From the NCBI RefSeq assembly GCF_032678705.1, contig NZ_JAVTSS010000002.1, forward strand, positions 1,240,001 through 1,304,000: a DNA stretch of 64,000 nucleotides. The letters run 5' to 3'. How positions within the stretch are numbered: position 1 is the stretch's first letter; each line of letters opens with the position of its first letter. Of the stretch, positions 60,497 through 64,000 are shown in pieces. Position numbers and translations under genes: made by a program. A model generated the notes under the pieces. The model did not search any database, was not told the origin of the DNA, and saw nothing but the letters and a program-made list of their open reading frames with translations. The DNA is from Pedobacter frigiditerrae. GTDB taxonomy: Bacteria; Bacteroidota; Bacteroidia; Sphingobacteriales; Sphingobacteriaceae.

Positions 60497-61753
60497 ATGT
60501 CAAACATAGTAATCAAAGCTGAAAATGTAAGCAAAATGTACCAGATCGGCGAATTTTCTACCGGTACGATTAGTCAGGATGTTGAACGTTGGTTTGCTAA
60601 TCTCAGGGGTAAGGAGGATAAGTTTTTAACAGTTGGGGCTACCAATGATAGAACCACTAAGGCAGATAGCAATTTCGTTTGGAGTTTGAAGGACATTGAT
60701 TTCGAAATCAGGCAAGGCGATGCTGTCGGAGTTATTGGGCGTAATGGAGCAGGAAAAAGTACCTTGTTAAAAGTGTTAAGCCGAGTAACTGCGCCTACTA
60801 CTGGTTCAGTAAAAGTGAAGGGAAGGATTGCCAGCCTATTAGAGGTGGGAACTGGCTTCCATCCGGAACTGACTGGACGAGAGAATATTTTTCTCAATGG
60901 TGCGATTCTGGGAATGCGCAAGCATGAGATCAAAAAACATTTTGATGCTATTGTCGATTTTGCAGGCATCGAGCGTTACATCGATACCCCTGTTAAAAGA
61001 TATTCATCGGGTATGTATGTACGCTTGGCTTTTGCTGTTGCTGCGCATCTAGAATCAGAAATATTAATAGTAGATGAAGTTTTAGCTGTTGGAGACGCAG
61101 AATTCCAGAAAAAATGTTTGGGCAAGATGAATGATGTTAGCAAGGGGCAGGGAAGAACTGTTTTGTTTGTTAGCCACAATATCAGTTCAATTTATGCGCT
61201 TACAAATTCATGTATTTTTATGAGCCAAGGGACACTTGTGAAAATGGGCCCAACCTCGGAGGTTGCTGAACTTTACCAAAATTCCAATCAAATTAATACC
61301 GGTTCAAATTTAACCTATTTTAATAATTATCCCAAACTTGACAAACCAATTGAATTGTTAACTGCGAAAATTGATGCCCAAAATAAAGTTACTCTCGATG
61401 TTTCATTGACGTATGTTGTCAGACGGAATGTAGGAGCAGTGGTAGCAGTTAAGCTAACAAATGGCACAGGTACGGCCATTATCACTTTACGGGATAATGA
61501 CATAAAACCGGAGTTATTTAGCAAAACTCTTGGGGAATACAGTGTTAAGTTTTCAATACCAATTAGTCTACTTTCACCCAATATCTATCGATGCACGTTT
61601 TCATTTTCAGATATGAAAAGTGAAAGGTTTGATTTTTATGAAGATCTACTTTCCTTTGAAATTGAAGAAGATATGAATTCTCAGTCTGTTGATACTAGGG
61701 AAGGAATATTGAGGCCAAATGCTAACTATATAAATAATACAATTAAAGTCTAG
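60497..61753 (+). CDS. wzt: ABC transporter ATP-binding protein with C-terminal carbohydrate-binding domain (Wzt-like)
   Basis: 418 residues. Nucleotide-binding domain: Walker A Gly-Arg-Asn-Gly-Ala-Gly-Lys-Ser-Thr near 82-90, signature Tyr-Ser-Ser-Gly-Met near 171-175, Walker B Ile-Leu-Ile-Val-Asp-Glu-Val near 192-198 and the switch His near 227. After about 270 residues comes a beta-rich region that fits the Wzt C-terminal domain, which in other species binds the modified end of the polymer. This suggests capping-dependent export. Its substrate modification enzyme could be the next gene. Confidence 0.9.
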   Translation: MSNIVIKAENVSKMYQIGEFSTGTISQDVERWFANLRGKEDKFLTVGATNDRTTKADSNFVWSLKDIDFEIRQGDAVGVIGRNGAGKSTLLKVLSRVTAPTTGSVKVKGRIASLLEVGTGFHPELTGRENIFLNGAILGMRKHEIKKHFDAIVDFAGIERYIDTPVKRYSSGMYVRLAFAVAAHLESEILIVDEVLAVGDAEFQKKCLGKMNDVSKGQGRTVLFVSHNISSIYALTNSCIFMSQGTLVKMGPTSEVAELYQNSNQINTGSNLTYFNNYPKLDKPIELLTAKIDAQNKVTLDVSLTYVVRRNVGAVVAVKLTNGTGTAIITLRDNDIKPELFSKTLGEYSVKFSIPISLLSPNIYRCTFSFSDMKSERFDFYEDLLSFEIEEDMNSQSVDTREGILRPNANYINNTIKV

Positions 61754-62073
61754 TCTTTTATGTAAGTTTTTTGTTGTGATAACAAACGTTATCTTCTAAA
61801 GTTTGCTCAACTAGTTTAATACTTGGCATTACAACAGTGGGGAATGATTTTCCTAGTTCTAAATTTGAAGTGTTAATTATTGTGCAAAATCAGGAAAATT
61901 CAGGTGTTTACATAAAAAAAAGTGAATGTGGCACAAGACGGCTGATAAAAGGCCATACAAAGAAACGTCTAATTTATTTAGCTGGGTCGAATATGTTGAT
62001 TGGAGTTTTTTATTGCGTTTTTAGTTGGTAAAACGGTTGTAAAGAAAATTATATAAAGATTAAAAAAAAAGAA
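61754..62073 (+). other. Intergenic region between wzt and the radical SAM fusion
   Basis: 320 bases, AT-rich. A GTG-started frame of 64 codons (61837-62031) carries a strand Glu-Val-Leu-Ile-Ile-Val-Gln-Asn that loosely recalls a GT2 N-terminus but has no other GT feature. It may be a decayed fragment. No terminator or clear promoter found; an A-rich run precedes the next start. Confidence 0.3.
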
Positions 62074-64000
62074 ATGATCGGCGTTCTAAAAACGATTACT
62101 AAGACCTTGACGAGAAAGATTATCACAAATGCTCAACTAAGTAATCTTCATCTCCTTAAGCAACTGTATGATGATGCGAAGCCACCGTTGTCTGGGCGCA
62201 TTGTTGAACAGCGAAAACCCACAGTGGTGAATTTAAATGCCAATGATATATGCAACTCTAAGTGTGCAATGTGTAATATTTGGGAGCAGAAGCAAGATTT
62301 TGAAGTTACACCCGAACAATTAAAATTTATTTTACAAGACCCACTTTATAGTGAAGTGAAACATGTGGGCATAACGGGGGGGGAACCGACCCTCAGGGAA
62401 GATTTACCTGAACTTTATGAGGCTGTTATCCACGCGATACCTGGCCTTAAAGGGCTTAGTATTATAACTAATGCTATTAAAGAGAAAGATGTTATATCAA
62501 GAATTGAGAAAGTAATTGAGAAAGTGCACCATTATAATAAGGATTTTAATATGATGGTTTCGCTTGATGGGTATGGAGATATGCACGATAAGGTTCGCGG
62601 TAGACCAGGAAATTTTGTTACTGCTGTAAACGTTATCAATCACTTTCAGGCAAAAAAGATTCCATTGGCAATTGGGTGTACAATTTCAAAGGTGAATGTA
62701 TGGGATGTTGAGGAATTACTGTTCTTTATGAAGAATAACAAAATTTATGGTAGATTTCGGGTTGCTGAGTTTATCAAAAGGCTCTATAATGACAACAAGG
62801 CAAATGTAATTCGGAACTTTGATGAGGATGAAATTTATCAACTCATGTTGTTTTTCTACAAACTCATTTATACTTACGAGACCAATGAAACCTATATAAA
62901 TACATATAGAAGCATTATTAATATATTGAACGGGGGTAAGCGGTTGGTGGGTTGCCCCTACCAAGGTGATGGAGTAGTTCTCAACTCACGTGGTGAACTA
63001 GCTTATTGTGCGCCTAAATCATCAATTATCGGTAATGGGCTCAATGAAAGTTCGAATTTAATTTATGATACCAACACTGATGAGCGGCGCCGAATATTAG
63101 ATCAGGAATGTGATGCGTGTATTCATGATTATCATGCCCCGCTTACTGGCGCGGCCTATAAGGAGAGTTTATCCGCCCATTTTTGGAGAAACAGATTAAA
63201 CATTGATTCCGAGGGGCCTTTGTTCTCCGATAGATTCATCAAACCAAGAAGGTTAGTAAAAAAAGGCATTAAACAGGTATTGATAGTTGGTTGGTATGGT
63301 ACCGAAACAGTTGGTGACAAGGCAATTCTTGGAGGTATAGTAGATCAACTTGATAGCCTGTATCAAAATAATTATCAACTAGTTATAGCAAGTATCTTTC
63401 CATTTATCACCGAGCGTACATGTAAGGAATTAAATCTTAATGCAAACGTAATAGACGCCTATTCAAAGGAGCTAATTGCTTTTTCGAAGGGATCGGATGT
63501 TGTAATTATGGGAGGTGGCCCTTTGATGGATCTTGAAGATTTAGCAATACCTTTAAGAGCATTTCAGTATGCCAAATTAGAAGGTAATTCAACTATCATT
63601 TACGGATGTGGCTTAGGGCCATTGACTAAAACGAGATACATAAATGTTGTATCCGAAATATTAAAGTTGGCAGATGACATTAGGTTGCGCGACAATAAAA
63701 GTATTAAACTTGCCAAGTCAAGCTTTAGAATTGAGAAAGAGATTACACTTTCTGGTGATCCAGCTAAAATCTACTTAAGCAGATATCCAGATAAGCAGTC
63801 AGACCCAAAAATACTAAGGTGTTACGTGAGGGAATGGACTCACGAATATGCAGCTGAAATGACCCAAGATGATTTTTATTTGAAAAAGCTAAGCTTCGAA
63901 GGAGCATTGGCAGCGTTCATAAAACGTAAGGCTTTAGAGATTGGTGCTAGAGAGATCCGCTTTGAGAATATGCATAACTTCGTGATCGGAAACGATGACA
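62074..64000 (+). CDS. Radical SAM protein fused to a polysaccharide pyruvyltransferase domain (3' truncated)
   Basis: The frame from ATG 62074 stays open to the window end (642 codons), so the end is missing. The N-terminal domain has the radical SAM cluster Cys60-x3-Cys64-x2-Cys67, a Gly-Gly-Glu-Pro segment near 101-104, and later Cys residues (Val-Gly-Cys-Pro near 292-295, Tyr-Cys-Ala, Glu-Cys-Asp-Ala-Cys) typical of a SPASM-like auxiliary cluster. From about residue 400 comes a polysaccharide pyruvyltransferase-like domain: Val-Leu-Ile-Val-Gly-Trp-Tyr-Gly-Thr-Glu-Thr-Val-Gly-Asp-Lys, then Met-Gly-Gly-Gly-Pro-Leu. Such transferases put ketal pyruvate on sugars. The combined substrate is unknown. 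Confidence 0.78.
   Translation, partial: MIGVLKTITKTLTRKIITNAQLSNLHLLKQLYDDAKPPLSGRIVEQRKPTVVNLNANDICNSKCAMCNIWEQKQDFEVTPEQLKFILQDPLYSEVKHVGITGGEPTLREDLPELYEAVIHAIPGLKGLSIITNAIKEKDVISRIEKVIEKVHHYNKDFNMMVSLDGYGDMHDKVRGRPGNFVTAVNVINHFQAKKIPLAIGCTISKVNVWDVEELLFFMKNNKIYGRFRVAEFIKRLYNDNKANVIRNFDEDEIYQLMLFFYKLIYTYETNETYINTYRSIINILNGGKRLVGCPYQGDGVVLNSRGELAYCAPKSSIIGNGLNESSNLIYDTNTDERRRILDQECDACIHDYHAPLTGAAYKESLSAHFWRNRLNIDSEGPLFSDRFIKPRRLVKKGIKQVLIVGWYGTETVGDKAILGGIVDQLDSLYQNNYQLVIASIFPFITERTCKELNLNANVIDAYSKELIAFSKGSDVVIMGGGPLMDLEDLAIPLRAFQYAKLEGNSTIIYGCGLGPLTKTRYINVVSEILKLADDIRLRDNKSIKLAKSSFRIEKEITLSGDPAKIYLSRYPDKQSDPKILRCYVREWTHEYAAEMTQDDFYLKKLSFEGALAAFIKRKALEIGAREIRFENMHNFVIGNDD

Noticed and set aside
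61837..62031. GTG-started 64-codon frame after wzt
   Set aside because: Only one strand resembles a glycosyltransferase start; no metal motif or length to support a gene. Mentioned as possible debris only.

Overview
The window looks like a chromosomal segment of a Bacteroidota bacterium, most likely a member of the Sphingobacteriaceae close to Pedobacter. The reasons are the low G+C, AT-rich gene leaders with few Shine-Dalgarno sites, TAnnTTTG-type promoter boxes, families that are largely confined to Bacteroidota (DUF6427-like, DUF2480, DUF3108, DUF3109, Wzi-type capsule proteins), and the palindromic intergenic repeats. This placement is inference from gene content; no rRNA or tRNA gene was seen.

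Region 1 (1-9485) is mostly housekeeping: the end of an LpxH-like phosphatase, a GT-B glycosyltransferase, a membrane protein, coaX, an outer membrane protein, an LptC-like lipoprotein, a PpiD-like chaperone/isomerase, and three conserved DUF proteins.

Region 2 (9605-47069) is a very large Wzx/Wzy-type surface polysaccharide locus. It begins with sugar nucleotide genes (dTDP-rhamnose rmlBCDA, a UDP-HexNAc dehydrogenase, gmd), then an SLBB export protein and a Wzz-like protein. Next comes a compact block of six genes whose combination fits CDP-3,6-dideoxyhexose synthesis extended by a YerE-like thiamine-diphosphate enzyme, i.e. a yersiniose-type branched sugar. Then follow a Wzx-like flippase, a Wzy-like polymerase, a set of GT2 and GT4 glycosyltransferases (several of rhamnosyltransferase type), a 4-reductase/epimerase next to a WecA/WbpL-type initiating transferase, a second MurJ-like flippase, an acetyltransferase, a 2OG-Fe(II) oxygenase, and two tandem Wzi-like proteins. 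One glycosyltransferase survives only as a fragment (33531-33644), and a 55-residue zinc-ribbon gene lies at 16350.

Region 3 (47070-53287) is accessory: a triplicated palindromic repeat, an XRE regulator with a candidate operator, an unknown minus-strand gene, a membrane LytTR-like regulator, and a short gene set that resembles a phage lysis module: a small multi-span membrane protein (holin-like), a CHAP-type Cys/His hydrolase (endolysin-like), and a lipoprotein with a C-terminal membrane segment (unimolecular-spanin-like). No capsid, tail, integrase or terminase gene is visible.

Region 4 (53288-64000) holds a minus-strand OafA-type acyltransferase with an SGNH domain and then a second polysaccharide export locus: PHP phosphatase, Wza-like lipoprotein, BY-kinase with a Gly-Tyr tail, ABC transporter Wzm/Wzt pair, and an incomplete radical SAM-pyruvyltransferase fusion that runs off the window end.
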